NCBI GenBank assembly: GCA_031553005.1
Contig: JAVBMA010000031.1
Coordinates: forward strand, 1-64,000
Length of the DNA stretch: 64,000 bases
Reading direction: 5' to 3'
DNA from: RGIG9379 sp031553005
GTDB taxonomy: Bacteria > Bacteroidota > Bacteroidia > Bacteroidales > Paludibacteraceae
The position numbers and the translations under genes were made by a program. Of this stretch, positions 41,092 through 49,975 are shown piece by piece. Position 1 is the first letter of the stretch. The number at the start of each line of letters is the position of its first letter. The notes under the pieces were generated by a model. It searched no databases. It was not told the origin of the DNA and saw nothing but the letters and a program-made list of their open reading frames with translations.

Positions 41092-44034
41092 TTATAGTTT
41101 TATCATTTTGATTGTCTTTCCGTTTATTTTTACAAAATAAACGCCTGTTGACCATGAATTTCCTAATGAAGTCGAGCCTGAAGATTTTCCTTTTTCGATA
41201 ATCTGCCCTGTCATATTAACTACAACATACTCTCCGGCTATATCCAGGTTGAAAGAGCTATAGAACGGATTCGGATAAGCGAAAGAAGCCGGATTTTCTG
41301 TACTTTCTTCTTTTATAGATGTTCTTTCCGGCTTGCATTCAGAGTTATCAACAAAGCAGTTCCAGTTTGAGGAAGTAGCGTTACTTGTCAATTCTCCGTA
41401 AACGATTCCCAAACCGACAGTACTCATGTAGAAACGACCGTAAACGTTTTGGTCACCTACAACGAATTTTCCGTTACCGGGACCTCCGAATTGGGTTGTT
41501 TCGTCATTGATACGTTGCCAGCTTTGACCGTTATCTTCCGAGCGGTATAATCCTTTTTCGCATCCGTTAGCTTTACCCCAAATGTAAATAACATAAGAGC
41601 CTTGTGTTTGACCTGCACCTACACCAACGGCGTTACAGGTGGTTACATAAGGAACGGAGCTAAATGTTTTTCCGTGATCCGTTGAAACGGATAATCCATT
41701 CCCTCCTCGTGGTGCGTAAATCAAACCTTCGTGTCCCGGAACAACGCATATACGGCTGAAATCACCGTTCGATAAGCTAGTAGAAGTATATGTTTTTCCT
41801 TTGTCGGAACTAACATAAATTGTATTGGAGCCTGCAGCATAGATATAATTTTCATTTTCAGGGTCTCCGATTACATATTCTGCTGAAATGCCGGTTACTA
41901 GATTCCATGTAATTCCTTTATCTGTTGAATAATATGTAGTTCCGGTAGCTTCCAGATCTTTTTCGTTTTCTTTTATATGAACATACACAAGCACCTTTCC
42001 ATCGGCAGAAATTCCGATTTTTCCGTATTTTTTAGTCATAGCCGTCCATGTTCTTCCTCCGTTTTCCGTGTAGTAAGAACCCTCGCTAGCAACCCTCGCC
42101 ATTATATCCGGGTTTTTAGATGCATAAGCTATTCCTGATGTTGTACCTGATTCCGGTTTATGGATCGGTGCAAATTCATGGATATTAGAGTGAACAAATC
42201 CGGTGTAGTCGCCGATAACAGATATAGGATCTCCTCCTGGAATGCTGATCATATCCAATGGCACAGTCTCTTCCAATCCGTTTACATCAAAATAGAATAT
42301 CGGACCTCCATCTGCGTCACACCATACATTATTTGTGGTGAATATTCCGTTTCCGGAAGTAACGGAGACTTTGTTGTTGTCAAAAGGATCCATTATGATG
42401 CTGCAAGACCAGTGGATAGCATGGTCAGGAATCCATGTGCATCCGTTTGCGTCGAATCTGAAATTATCTTGCAGGCTTCTCCATGTTTTTCCCCCGTCGG
42501 TAGAAGTGAAGATTATATCTCCGTGAACAGGTCCGTTTCCGGTGTTCCAGTTTTGATTAACCCAGGTACAGATAGTCGTACAAACCAAGCTATCGGCACT
42601 GGTACGGGAACAAGAGACATCTCCTATTTGGTAATTTCCTGCCGGAGAGATGTCTGTTGCTATTTTTGTATTTGGATTGTAGCGGTAAATCCCTCCCGAA
42701 GTTCCGCTTGAGTTTGGTCCTTCTTTATCAGCATAAGCAATTAGAAGATTTCCTGCCGGATCCATTTTCATTCTCAAAGGCATCCATTTCGTAGGCAATC
42801 CTTGAACTGCATTCCATGTAGTGCCTCCATCTTCGGAAACATATACGTTATTGGATCCTGTCTGGGATATTCCAACAAAAATCCGTTGAGTTTTTCCCTT
42901 GTCGGCTTGTGAGCCGTCAAATACTATGGCAGATACTCCGTTTGCATTCGTTGTAGTCGGTTTCATATCGCTGGTCCAGCTTGGCCATGGTGTAGTGGCA
43001 GTAAATACATTCGGGAAAGAAGATACGATTTCCCATCTTCCTCCGGCATTAGTACTTACAATCAGCGGATTACCAACGCGTCCGCCGCAATAGATGATAT
43101 CCCCGTTATTAGGGTCTACCGCGATTCTTTCACCGTTGCCGCGTCCGTCTCCGTTCCCATGCACGTAAAGCTTGCCTGTAACATCAACCGTATTAAATGT
43201 TTTTCCTCCATCGTGAGAGCGCATGATAGCAGTTTTCTGTCCGCTAAGGTACATGCTTCCGCCAACCATGTAGATACGGTCAGGATTGGATGGGTCTATC
43301 GCCAATCCTTCGATGCTTAACAACCCGTTATCATCTTCACTGATAAAGTTGTTTAACGGTTTCCATGAACAATCAGCAGCATTCCATTTATAGGCTCCTC
43401 CTACGTCTGTGCGTGCATATTTCACATCCTTTTGAGTCGGGCTTGCAATAAGTCCCGAAACAAAACCTCCACCACCGATTGCCAGGGTTCCGTAGCTGTA
43501 CAGAACGTCCATGCCATTGCAGACAAGTGTGGGTGCAGGGAAATCTTCCAAACAAACAATTTGTATCGAGTCGATGTAAATTGTGTTTTTTGATCCGGTA
43601 AAAATCTGAATCGTGTTCGAGTTTAATGTTTTGTCTGAAAAATCAAACCACACACGAGCCCATTCATTTGCTACAAATACGGATTGAGACATTTCTAATT
43701 CTTCACCTCTACTATTAATAGCTCTCATTGAAACATCTCCGGGGGTTCCCATATAAACTAAAAATGTGCAACCATAATTATAATAGTTTACATTTGTGGA
43801 TTTAGCTACGGCTCCCCAGTTTTCAGAGAATGTTACCTTCAGGCATTTGGCGCTTTTATTTGCTCCGTTGGCAGAGGGGTTGTCGACAATCTCTTGCGTC
43901 CCTCCCCAGACATCAAGTGTAGCATTATTTTCAAAATCAGCAATGAGAGAGCCTCCCGTACAATTGGATTCGGCTGCTGTCAACAGACTGATAGAAAGTA
44001 AACTACCAATAAAAAGTAAAAGTTTTTTATTCAT
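41092..44034 (-). CDS. Secreted GH74-type xyloglucanase with N-terminal carbohydrate-binding-like module and T9SS sorting domain
   Basis: 980 residues. Signal peptide to about residue 20. Residues 25-165 form a beta-sandwich (LIADFENNATLDVWGGTQ to NTIYIDSIQIVCLED) like carbohydrate-binding modules. From 175 on, IGGGGFVSGLIASPTQKD and YARTDVGGAYKW open the first of two seven-bladed propellers; D210 in that motif is the expected catalytic base of GH74. Repeated BNR-type S-x-D-x-G-x-T-W motifs (VSEDGGTTW, TSTDGGKTW, YSTDKGITW) mark blades. The end (AYPNPFYSSFNLDI to GKTIKMIKL) is a T9SS sorting domain. GH74 enzymes cut the xyloglucan backbone. With the GH5 enzyme at 10366 this suggests attack on plant hemicellulose. 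Confidence 0.9.
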   Translation of the reverse strand: MNKKLLLFIGSLLSISLLTAAESNCTGGSLIADFENNATLDVWGGTQEIVDNPSANGANKSAKCLKVTFSENWGAVAKSTNVNYYNYGCTFLVYMGTPGDVSMRAINSRGEELEMSQSVFVANEWARVWFDFSDKTLNSNTIQIFTGSKNTIYIDSIQIVCLEDFPAPTLVCNGMDVLYSYGTLAIGGGGFVSGLIASPTQKDVKYARTDVGGAYKWNAADCSWKPLNNFISEDDNGLLSIEGLAIDPSNPDRIYMVGGSMYLSGQKTAIMRSHDGGKTFNTVDVTGKLYVHGNGDGRGNGERIAVDPNNGDIIYCGGRVGNPLIVSTNAGGRWEIVSSFPNVFTATTPWPSWTSDMKPTTTNANGVSAIVFDGSQADKGKTQRIFVGISQTGSNNVYVSEDGGTTWNAVQGLPTKWMPLRMKMDPAGNLLIAYADKEGPNSSGTSGGIYRYNPNTKIATDISPAGNYQIGDVSCSRTSADSLVCTTICTWVNQNWNTGNGPVHGDIIFTSTDGGKTWRSLQDNFRFDANGCTWIPDHAIHWSCSIIMDPFDNNKVSVTSGNGIFTTNNVWCDADGGPIFYFDVNGLEETVPLDMISIPGGDPISVIGDYTGFVHSNIHEFAPIHKPESGTTSGIAYASKNPDIMARVASEGSYYTENGGRTWTAMTKKYGKIGISADGKVLVYVHIKENEKDLEATGTTYYSTDKGITWNLVTGISAEYVIGDPENENYIYAAGSNTIYVSSDKGKTYTSTSLSNGDFSRICVVPGHEGLIYAPRGGNGLSVSTDHGKTFSSVPYVTTCNAVGVGAGQTQGSYVIYIWGKANGCEKGLYRSEDNGQSWQRINDETTQFGGPGNGKFVVGDQNVYGRFYMSTVGLGIVYGELTSNATSSNWNCFVDNSECKPERTSIKEESTENPASFAYPNPFYSSFNLDIAGEYVVVNMTGQIIEKGKSSGSTSLGNSWSTGVYFVKINGKTIKMIKL

Positions 44035-44162
44035 GGTTATTAAAATTTATAGTTTGTTTTTATGTATTTAAATGTGATTTATTTGTTTTTGTAGTAGTTC
44101 TGTCTCGTTTGCACAAAATTATCAGTATTAAGCACCTTTGATTTAATACATTCGTTTATCGA

Positions 44163-44576
44163 TTATCTTTTTACTAAGCGGATATCTCTTTCTCCGTTTT
44201 CGTTTTCATTAATATATACCTCTACTGCATCCGGTGGAATCAGTTCTTTTATCTTTTCAGGCCATTCGATAAAGCAAAGTTTTCCGCTGTAAAGATAATC
44301 TTCATAACCGAAATCATAGGCCTCTTCTATTTTGTTGATGCGATAGAAATCGAAGTGGAATATTTGCTCTCCGCCTTTAGTATTGTATTCATTGACAATG
44401 GCAAAGGTTGGGCTGTTAATAATATCTTCTACTCCCAATTCTTCGCAAATAGCTTTGATGAAGGTTGTTTTTCCGGCGCCCATAGAGCCATAAAATACAA
44501 AAACCTTATTGTCTCCTATTTGAGAAATAAACTCTTTTGCAACATCCGAAATCTCCGCTAATGATCTTATTTTCAT
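44163..44576 (-). CDS. tsaE: tRNA threonylcarbamoyladenosine biosynthesis ATPase TsaE
   Basis: 137 residues. Walker A GSMGAGKTTFIKAI near residue 30, then INSPTFAIVNEY near 54, FHFDFYRI near 73 and LCFIEWPEKI near 99. These are the TsaE hallmarks. TsaE works with TsaB and TsaD to place t6A at position 37 of ANN-reading tRNAs. It is short and compact as expected. It follows porZ on the same strand with a gap containing two small hairpins. Confidence 0.95.
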   Translation of the reverse strand: MKIRSLAEISDVAKEFISQIGDNKVFVFYGSMGAGKTTFIKAICEELGVEDIINSPTFAIVNEYNTKGGEQIFHFDFYRINKIEEAYDFGYEDYLYSGKLCFIEWPEKIKELIPPDAVEVYINENENGERDIRLVKR

Positions 44577-44596
44577 GTTCTGCCGTTTTTGAAGAT

Positions 44597-44667
44597 GTAG
44601 TCTAAAGCTACGCTTTCAATATGATATTTGTCCTGCTGTTAAAGGCGCGATTTAGAGTTGCGCTTTT
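44597..44667. repeat. Two small hairpins with TCTAAA/TTTAGA-type loops between porZ and tsaE
   Basis: GTAG-TCTAAAG-CTAC at 44597-44611, and AAAGGCGC with GCGCTTTT around GATTTAGAGTT at 44641-44667. A hairpin of the same kind (GTGCGACTTAAAATTGCAC) lies at 60125-60157. Confidence 0.55.
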
Positions 44668-44682
44668 AAGTAATATCAAGAA

Positions 44683-47019
44683 TTAGTTAATAATTGCAAT
44701 TTTCGTAACCATTTTTTCACTTCCATCAGCCAATGCCGCAAAAACAAAATATACTCCGGTTCCTACGCGTTTTCCTTTCAGGTTTTTTCCGTCCCAAGTA
44801 AATGCGCCACCGTTTGAATTTCCCTGATAAATCAGGTTGCCCTGTACGTCTGAAATCTTAACTACACTTTTTTCAATTAGTCCGTTGATAGTAATTAGTC
44901 CGGTATAATTTGCGTGTACAGGATTTGGATAGGCATACACATCGCTGTAAGATTCAGCTCCTTCCGTTGCATCGCTTTTATATGAATATAGGGCTGATGA
45001 TGTGGCAATATACACTTCGCCTGTTTTATCGTCAAGTGCTAAATCTACAATTGTATTGGATGTTAAGGGGCTATTCTCGGTTGTGAAATGGTGGATTGTC
45101 TCTTGTCCGTTTGGCGACAACAGATATACTCCGGATGATTCGGTGGCAATCCATTTTCTGTTTCCTCCATCCACTTCGATTGCATTGATCAATTCCGAGC
45201 CCAGCAGATAATCAGCCAAGGTTTCGTTATCTTCCCTTGTGATTTTGATCCGGTCAATAGTAAAGTTACTATTGAAAATATTTTCGGGTTTTGATATGAT
45301 CAAAGGACCGATATCCGTACCGATCCAGATTGCATTATTTTTATCTTCAGCAATACAGCGGTATTTCAGCGGTGTGGTTATACTAATTTCGCCGGAGCTG
45401 CTTTCCTGAAAATTTGTGAAGAGTTTGGTTTGGTCATCCGAAGCGACAAACGGAGTTCCTTTGTCATTGATAACAAACAGTCCGGCTCCGGCTCTTGGAA
45501 AAATCATCCATTTGTATCCGTTCCGGCTGATAAATAATTCTTTAACTGTTTCTTTTCTTGTTACACTCGAATAATATAGAGATTCCCATGTATTGTCGGC
45601 TTTCCTTACATCGAGTATATCCGGACTAAGCATGTTTACCATCCATAAATTATTATTTTTGTCGAAACAGAGTCCACTTACTATTATCCCATAAAGGGGA
45701 GATGTGCTGGAATTAGGTATGAGAGTGCTGTTCTCGGAAGTGAAATGGGTGATTAATTTATTTTTTTCAAATAAAAATAATGAGTTTCTCCATGTTGCGA
45801 CATATATCAGGTCATGGTTTCTCGGATCTATTTCAACGTCCAATACGTCCACGAAAGGCACGGCACTACTGGCTGCCACTCCGTCAGGAAAGTCTTTTCT
45901 GCGGATAGAAGTCCATTTGCCGTTTTCGTATACTTGTACAAGCCCGGGAGTATTCATTGCTAAATCAAAAGGACCTCCGCTTCCGGTGATTAATTTTCCG
46001 TATCTGTGTTTGATAAATGCTACTTGGCTGGAAGCGGGACCTTCCGGAACGAATGTGTTTTCAATCTCCCCGTTTTTATATTTTATCAAGATTATTTGAT
46101 TTTCTTCCTGATTGTATTGCGTAATCCAATAGCAATTTTCAGAAGGAGAGAATATCAGGTTCTTAATATTAGATAATTCCCGGGACTCTTTCTGTTCCCA
46201 ATTTTTATCAAAACGGATAAAATAGTTGCTTTGGCGAAAAGTTATGTTGTCTCCGGATACATCAATTTTTAAAAAATCCGAGTTATCATAGGAAATATTC
46301 CATGCTGATCCGTTGTATCGGTATATCCCGTTTTGTTTTAACAGTATCAGTTCGTTATTAAATACAGCTATGTCGTTATTCGGATATGAACTGTCCGGAT
46401 CCGGCAACAAAGTCCAGTTTTCGAAATTGGAAAGGTTATTGTTGTGAGTCTCCGCATAATAAATGCCGTTTTTTGTTAATGCATAAATTTGTTTTTCGGT
46501 GATTTTCAGGGAGTTTATTTTTAGATATGCCCCTTTTTCGCCAATCACATAAGTATCGGTAATTTCATTCTTTTTAGTATCTATTACCAGAATTCCGAAT
46601 CCGCATGAGAGATAGGCATATTGCTTGTAGAAAGAGATATTATTGATTTCCTTATCAGAAATTTCTTTTCGTTTCAGATCCGAAATATTGATAATACGGC
46701 TTCCCTTCATCATGTCAATATTCCCGTTGGAATAAGCGATAAGAAGTAAATTATTTTCTTTGCTGTAAGCTATATGTGCGATTTCACCGTCGCTTAGCCC
46801 GTTAATCTTGGAATATGTCTCTACACTCTCATACTCTTTATCTATTGAAAAAAGAGACCCGTTGCTTATTGCATATACTTTTTCTGCAGATTCTGTTATC
46901 TCCGTTACATTATTGTAAGAAAAATAGGTTTTCCAACTCCCCATTGTCGATTGCGCATAAAACATTAGAGAGAGAGAGGAGAATAATGAAAGCAAAAGAA
47001 TTTTTCGTGTTATATTCAT
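44683..47019 (-). CDS. porZ: T9SS component PorZ-like protein
   Basis: 778 residues from ATG at 47019 (MNITRKILLLSLFSSLS, signal peptide). The N-terminal propeller starts GSWKTYFSYNNVTEITES and AEKVYAISNGSLFSIDKE, which matches PorZ closely. Two-component-regulator-type propeller blades follow (NNLWMVNMLSPD, NNAIWIGTDIGPLI, NRKWIATESSGVYLLS), and the C-terminus (AYPNPVHANYTGLITING to MVTKIAIIN) is itself a T9SS-type domain. PorZ is a surface part of the T9SS attachment complex that delivers anionic LPS to the sortase PorU. It supports a working T9SS in this organism, in line with the sorted cargo in the window. No porU is present here. Confidence 0.85.
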   Translation of the reverse strand: MNITRKILLLSLFSSLSLMFYAQSTMGSWKTYFSYNNVTEITESAEKVYAISNGSLFSIDKEYESVETYSKINGLSDGEIAHIAYSKENNLLLIAYSNGNIDMMKGSRIINISDLKRKEISDKEINNISFYKQYAYLSCGFGILVIDTKKNEITDTYVIGEKGAYLKINSLKITEKQIYALTKNGIYYAETHNNNLSNFENWTLLPDPDSSYPNNDIAVFNNELILLKQNGIYRYNGSAWNISYDNSDFLKIDVSGDNITFRQSNYFIRFDKNWEQKESRELSNIKNLIFSPSENCYWITQYNQEENQIILIKYKNGEIENTFVPEGPASSQVAFIKHRYGKLITGSGGPFDLAMNTPGLVQVYENGKWTSIRRKDFPDGVAASSAVPFVDVLDVEIDPRNHDLIYVATWRNSLFLFEKNKLITHFTSENSTLIPNSSTSPLYGIIVSGLCFDKNNNLWMVNMLSPDILDVRKADNTWESLYYSSVTRKETVKELFISRNGYKWMIFPRAGAGLFVINDKGTPFVASDDQTKLFTNFQESSSGEISITTPLKYRCIAEDKNNAIWIGTDIGPLIISKPENIFNSNFTIDRIKITREDNETLADYLLGSELINAIEVDGGNRKWIATESSGVYLLSPNGQETIHHFTTENSPLTSNTIVDLALDDKTGEVYIATSSALYSYKSDATEGAESYSDVYAYPNPVHANYTGLITINGLIEKSVVKISDVQGNLIYQGNSNGGAFTWDGKNLKGKRVGTGVYFVFAALADGSEKMVTKIAIIN

Positions 47020-47027
47020 ATTGCAAG

Positions 47028-47052
47028 AAGTTGAAAATTGAAAGTGAAAAAC
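47028..47052 (+). repeat. Short GAAAGTGA-type heptamer tract upstream of porZ
   Basis: GTTGAAAATTGAAAGTGAAAA lies just upstream of the porZ start on the opposite strand sense, the same family as the longer tracts. Confidence 0.5.
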
Positions 47053-47109
47053 CATTATTTTATGAATTATAAACTTAACATTCAGTCTTTTATTGTATTT
47101 AAAAGAGAG

Positions 47110-47688
47110 CTATTTTTCTTTTAGAAAAGTTAATAGCCTATCGATTGCCCGTCCCCGATGGCTGATTTCATTTTTTTCTGCCATTGAGAGTTGGGCGAAA
47201 GATTTTTCGTATCCATCGGGAAGAAATACCGGATCGTATCCGAATCCTTCATTTCCTTGTCTTTTTTCTAATATCTGACCATTTATACGCCCTTCAAACA
47301 AATATTCTTTACCATCCAGTATCAGGGCGATCACCGTGCGAAACCGTGCTTCCCTATTCGTTTTTCCGGAAAGTTCATTCAATAATTTTTCCATGTTTGC
47401 TTCCGGATCTTTGGCTTCTCCGGCATATCTGGCCGAATAAACTCCGGGAGCATTATCCAAGGCTTCCACTTCCAAACCGGTATCGTCGGCAAAACAATCG
47501 CATCCGTATTTTTCGTATAAGTAGCGAGCTTTTTGCAGTGCGTTTCCTTCCAATGTGTCGGCCGTTTCGGGAATATCTTCATGACATCCGATCTCTTGCA
47601 GCGTTTGTATTGAAAAGTAGCCGTTTAACTTATGCATCACTTCGTCTACCTTATGCAAATTATTCGTGGCAAATACCAGATTCATCAT
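47110..47688 (-). CDS. rdgB: Non-canonical purine NTP pyrophosphatase (RdgB/HAM1)
   Basis: 192 residues. LVFATNNLHKVDEVMHKL at the start holds the SxNxxK-like triphosphate site. CFADDTGLEVEALDNAPGVYSARYAG near residue 65 and GFGYDPVFLPDGYEKSFAQL near 148 are the family motifs, and SHRGRAIDRL ends it. It hydrolyses XTP and (d)ITP to keep deaminated purines out of DNA and RNA. It lies between porZ and mnmD, same strand, without tight overlap. Confidence 0.95.
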   Translation of the reverse strand: MMNLVFATNNLHKVDEVMHKLNGYFSIQTLQEIGCHEDIPETADTLEGNALQKARYLYEKYGCDCFADDTGLEVEALDNAPGVYSARYAGEAKDPEANMEKLLNELSGKTNREARFRTVIALILDGKEYLFEGRINGQILEKRQGNEGFGYDPVFLPDGYEKSFAQLSMAEKNEISHRGRAIDRLLTFLKEK

Positions 47689-47746
47689 CTCTTGAAATTT
47701 AATGTATTATACAAAGTTAGCAATTTTATGGGTTATAATCACTGTA

Positions 47747-48412
47747 TTAGAGGCCTAATTTTCGGGCCCGGAGCATTTCCCTTTTTCCCGGAGGTCCCGG
47801 TAATCGTTCGGTAGTATAACCTGCGGTTTGCAGCATTCTTCTCACAGATCCTTTTGCACAGTATGTGGTAAAGATTCCTTCCGGAGAAGTTTGCCTGAAC
47901 AGATGCGCGAAAATTTCGGGAGTCCACATTTCCGGTTGTTTATCCGGAGCGAATGCATCGAAATAAATCAGGTCAAACTGCCGGTTAAATCGCATTTTTG
48001 TTAAGTCTCCCACTATTTTGTGTAACGTAAAAAAAGAATCAATAGAGATATCTTTGTCCCACTCGCAACCGTGCAAGGATTCGAAAACCGAATTATCTGT
48101 TCCGGTCAGGGCCGAAAAGTTCAATAACCTTATCTTGCTTTCTTCGATAGGATAAAGCTCGATAGTAGTGTAGTGGATGTGAATATTCTTCGATTTTGCT
48201 TCCAGATAAGAAAGAATAGCATTTAGTCCTGTGCCGAATCCGATTTCCAGAATGGAAATATCTTTTTTCCCGGTTTGGTTTAAGCCGTTTTCTATAAAAA
48301 CATGCTTCGACTCGGTTAACGCTCCGTTGACGGAGTGATAGTGTTCGTTCAACTCCGGAACAAAAAATGTATGGGAGCCATCGGCTGTTTTTTCTATCTG
48401 TATATTTGGCAT
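47747..48412 (-). CDS. mnmD: tRNA (mnm5s2U34)-methyltransferase MnmD
   Basis: 221 residues. HYHSVNGALTESKHVFIENGL at the start, SAM site ILEIGFGTGLNAILS near residue 52, and IYFDAFAPDKQPEMWTPEIF near 146 followed by TYCAKGSVRRML. The tail ERLPGPPGKREMLRARK is diagnostic for the MnmC(M)/MnmD group. In E. coli this methylase is fused to the MnmC oxidase; the stand-alone form is usual in Bacteroidota. It acts after MnmG and MnmE; mnmG is also in this window at 33662. Confidence 0.94.
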   Translation of the reverse strand: MPNIQIEKTADGSHTFFVPELNEHYHSVNGALTESKHVFIENGLNQTGKKDISILEIGFGTGLNAILSYLEAKSKNIHIHYTTIELYPIEESKIRLLNFSALTGTDNSVFESLHGCEWDKDISIDSFFTLHKIVGDLTKMRFNRQFDLIYFDAFAPDKQPEMWTPEIFAHLFRQTSPEGIFTTYCAKGSVRRMLQTAGYTTERLPGPPGKREMLRARKLGL

Positions 48413-48429
48413 AGTCCGATCAATTATTT

Positions 48430-48687
48430 TTATGGGACAGGATCATATCCGCTTCCTCCCCACGGATGGCATCTTAGTAGTCTTTTGACTGCTAACCACA
48501 ATCCTTTGAACGGGCCGTATTTTTTTAATGCGATAAGGGCATATTCGGAGCAGGTCGGGATAAATCTGCAGGATGGCGGTTTCAGCGGTGAAATGCAATA
48601 TCTGTAAAAAAGAACAGGCAACAGGAGAGGAAAGGTAAATATCCTGAGCAGTATGGACGGCTTTTCCTGTTTTCCGGATTCTTTCAT
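48430..48687 (-). CDS. yidD: Membrane protein insertion efficiency factor YidD
   Basis: 85 residues. An amphipathic N-terminal helix (LLRIFTFPLLLPVLFYRYCI) is followed by the YidD core ISPLKPPSCRFIPTCSEYALIAL and KRLLRCHPWGGSGYDPVP. YidD supports membrane insertion with YidC. Its start overlaps the rnpA stop by four bases (ATGA), a conserved arrangement. Confidence 0.95.
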   Translation of the reverse strand: MKESGKQEKPSILLRIFTFPLLLPVLFYRYCISPLKPPSCRFIPTCSEYALIALKKYGPFKGLWLAVKRLLRCHPWGGSGYDPVP

Positions 48688-49070
48688 GGCAATTGTTCTA
48701 TAAGTTTCGCAAGAGCAACCTTTACTTTCTTTTCTACAAATCCGGTCGGCTCTATTTTATCTCCGATATAAGTAATTGATACATGCAATTGATAATCTTT
48801 CTCTTCTACCGATTGGTATAACCCGTGTTTATTTTTCCGGTATGCTTCCCTGATTTGCCTTTTTATCCGGTTTCTGTCCGTTGCGTGTTTGAACTTTCTT
48901 TTGGGTGCATTTATCAGGCTACGGACAGGGATTTCTTCTTTTGAGGAGGTTCGGAAAACAACCCGTACAGGATAGGATAAAAATGCTTTTCCTTCTGCAT
49001 ATAATCTGTCTATTGCAGTCTTTCCGCACAAGCGTTCGGCTTTGGAAAATGTATTTTTAAGTTCCGCCAT
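48684..49070 (-). CDS. rnpA: Ribonuclease P protein component
   Basis: 128 residues from ATG at 49070 (MAELKNTFSKAERLCGKTAI). The RNase P protein signature RNRIKRQIREAYRKNK lies near residues 68-83, and YPVRVVFRT occurs earlier. It is the protein cofactor of the tRNA 5'-processing ribozyme. It is placed before yidD as in most bacteria; rpmH is not adjacent. hemD lies upstream, as in other Bacteroidota. Confidence 0.93.
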   Translation of the reverse strand: MAELKNTFSKAERLCGKTAIDRLYAEGKAFLSYPVRVVFRTSSKEEIPVRSLINAPKRKFKHATDRNRIKRQIREAYRKNKHGLYQSVEEKDYQLHVSITYIGDKIEPTGFVEKKVKVALAKLIEQLP

Positions 49071-49186
49071 AGTTGTTTGCTTCGACCTGTTAAAATATAA
49101 ATCCACGGATTATGCAGAGTTTCATAGGAAATGGTTGGAAGTGCGAAAATCTGTTTAATCCGTGGATTGAATAGGGAACGAAATAT

Positions 49187-49975
49187 TTATTTCTTTTTAT
49201 TAAATTCCTTGATGTATTGGTCCATTGCCGCAGCCATCGATGGTGCATTCGGATTAGGGGCCTCTATGTCGACTCTCAATCCGGCATCTTTTGCTGCTTT
49301 AGCAGTTGTTGCGCCGAAACATCCGATCTTGATTTCTCCTTGATCGAAATTAGGGAAATTCTTGAAAAGGGATGCGATTCCGGAAGGACTGAAAAATACC
49401 AGCATATCGTAATTGAAACTGCTGTCTTGAGTAAAGTCGGTGCTGACGGTTTTATACATTACAGCCTTTGTATAAGAAACCTTGCTTTTGGATAGCAATG
49501 CGATGATATCGTCTTTGGGATTTTCAGATACGGATTTGTTGGCATCATATACATCGGCAACAGCTACTAAATATTTTTCGTCGGCATGTTTGTTGATGAC
49601 AACCATTAAATCTTCGATTTTTCCTGTGGCTGCAAAAAATATTTTGCGCTTACGGTACTGGATGTATTTTTGCAAGTAAAGGGCTACCGATTCCGATACG
49701 CAGAAGTATTTCATTGCTTCGGGGACTGTTATCCGCATTTCTTCACATAGTCTGAAAAAATGATCAATAGCAGTTCTGGCAGTGAAGACAATTGCTGTAT
49801 GGTCAAGGATTGATACTTTTTGTTGACGAAATTCTTTTGCAAGTATAGGTTCAACTTTAATGAAAGGTCTGAAGTCTATTTTGACACCATATTTTTCGGT
49901 AATGTCAAAATAAGGAGACTTTTCGGTGGCCGGCTTTGGTTGAGATACCAATATGTTTTTTATCTTTAACATCAC
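49187..49975 (-). CDS. hemD: Uroporphyrinogen-III synthase
   Basis: 262 residues. ILVSQPKPATEKSPYFDITE at the start, then AIVFTARTAIDHFFRL near residue 63, KYFCVSESVALYLQKYI, and the second domain FFSPSGIASLFKNFP with KIGCFGATTAKAAKDAGL near 222. This is the two-domain HemD fold with the weak conservation normal for the family. It closes and inverts ring D of the tetrapyrrole. Its start overlaps the stop of the DUF4271 gene by four bases. Confidence 0.9.
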   Translation of the reverse strand: MMLKIKNILVSQPKPATEKSPYFDITEKYGVKIDFRPFIKVEPILAKEFRQQKVSILDHTAIVFTARTAIDHFFRLCEEMRITVPEAMKYFCVSESVALYLQKYIQYRKRKIFFAATGKIEDLMVVINKHADEKYLVAVADVYDANKSVSENPKDDIIALLSKSKVSYTKAVMYKTVSTDFTQDSSFNYDMLVFFSPSGIASLFKNFPNFDQGEIKIGCFGATTAKAAKDAGLRVDIEAPNPNAPSMAAAMDQYIKEFNKKK

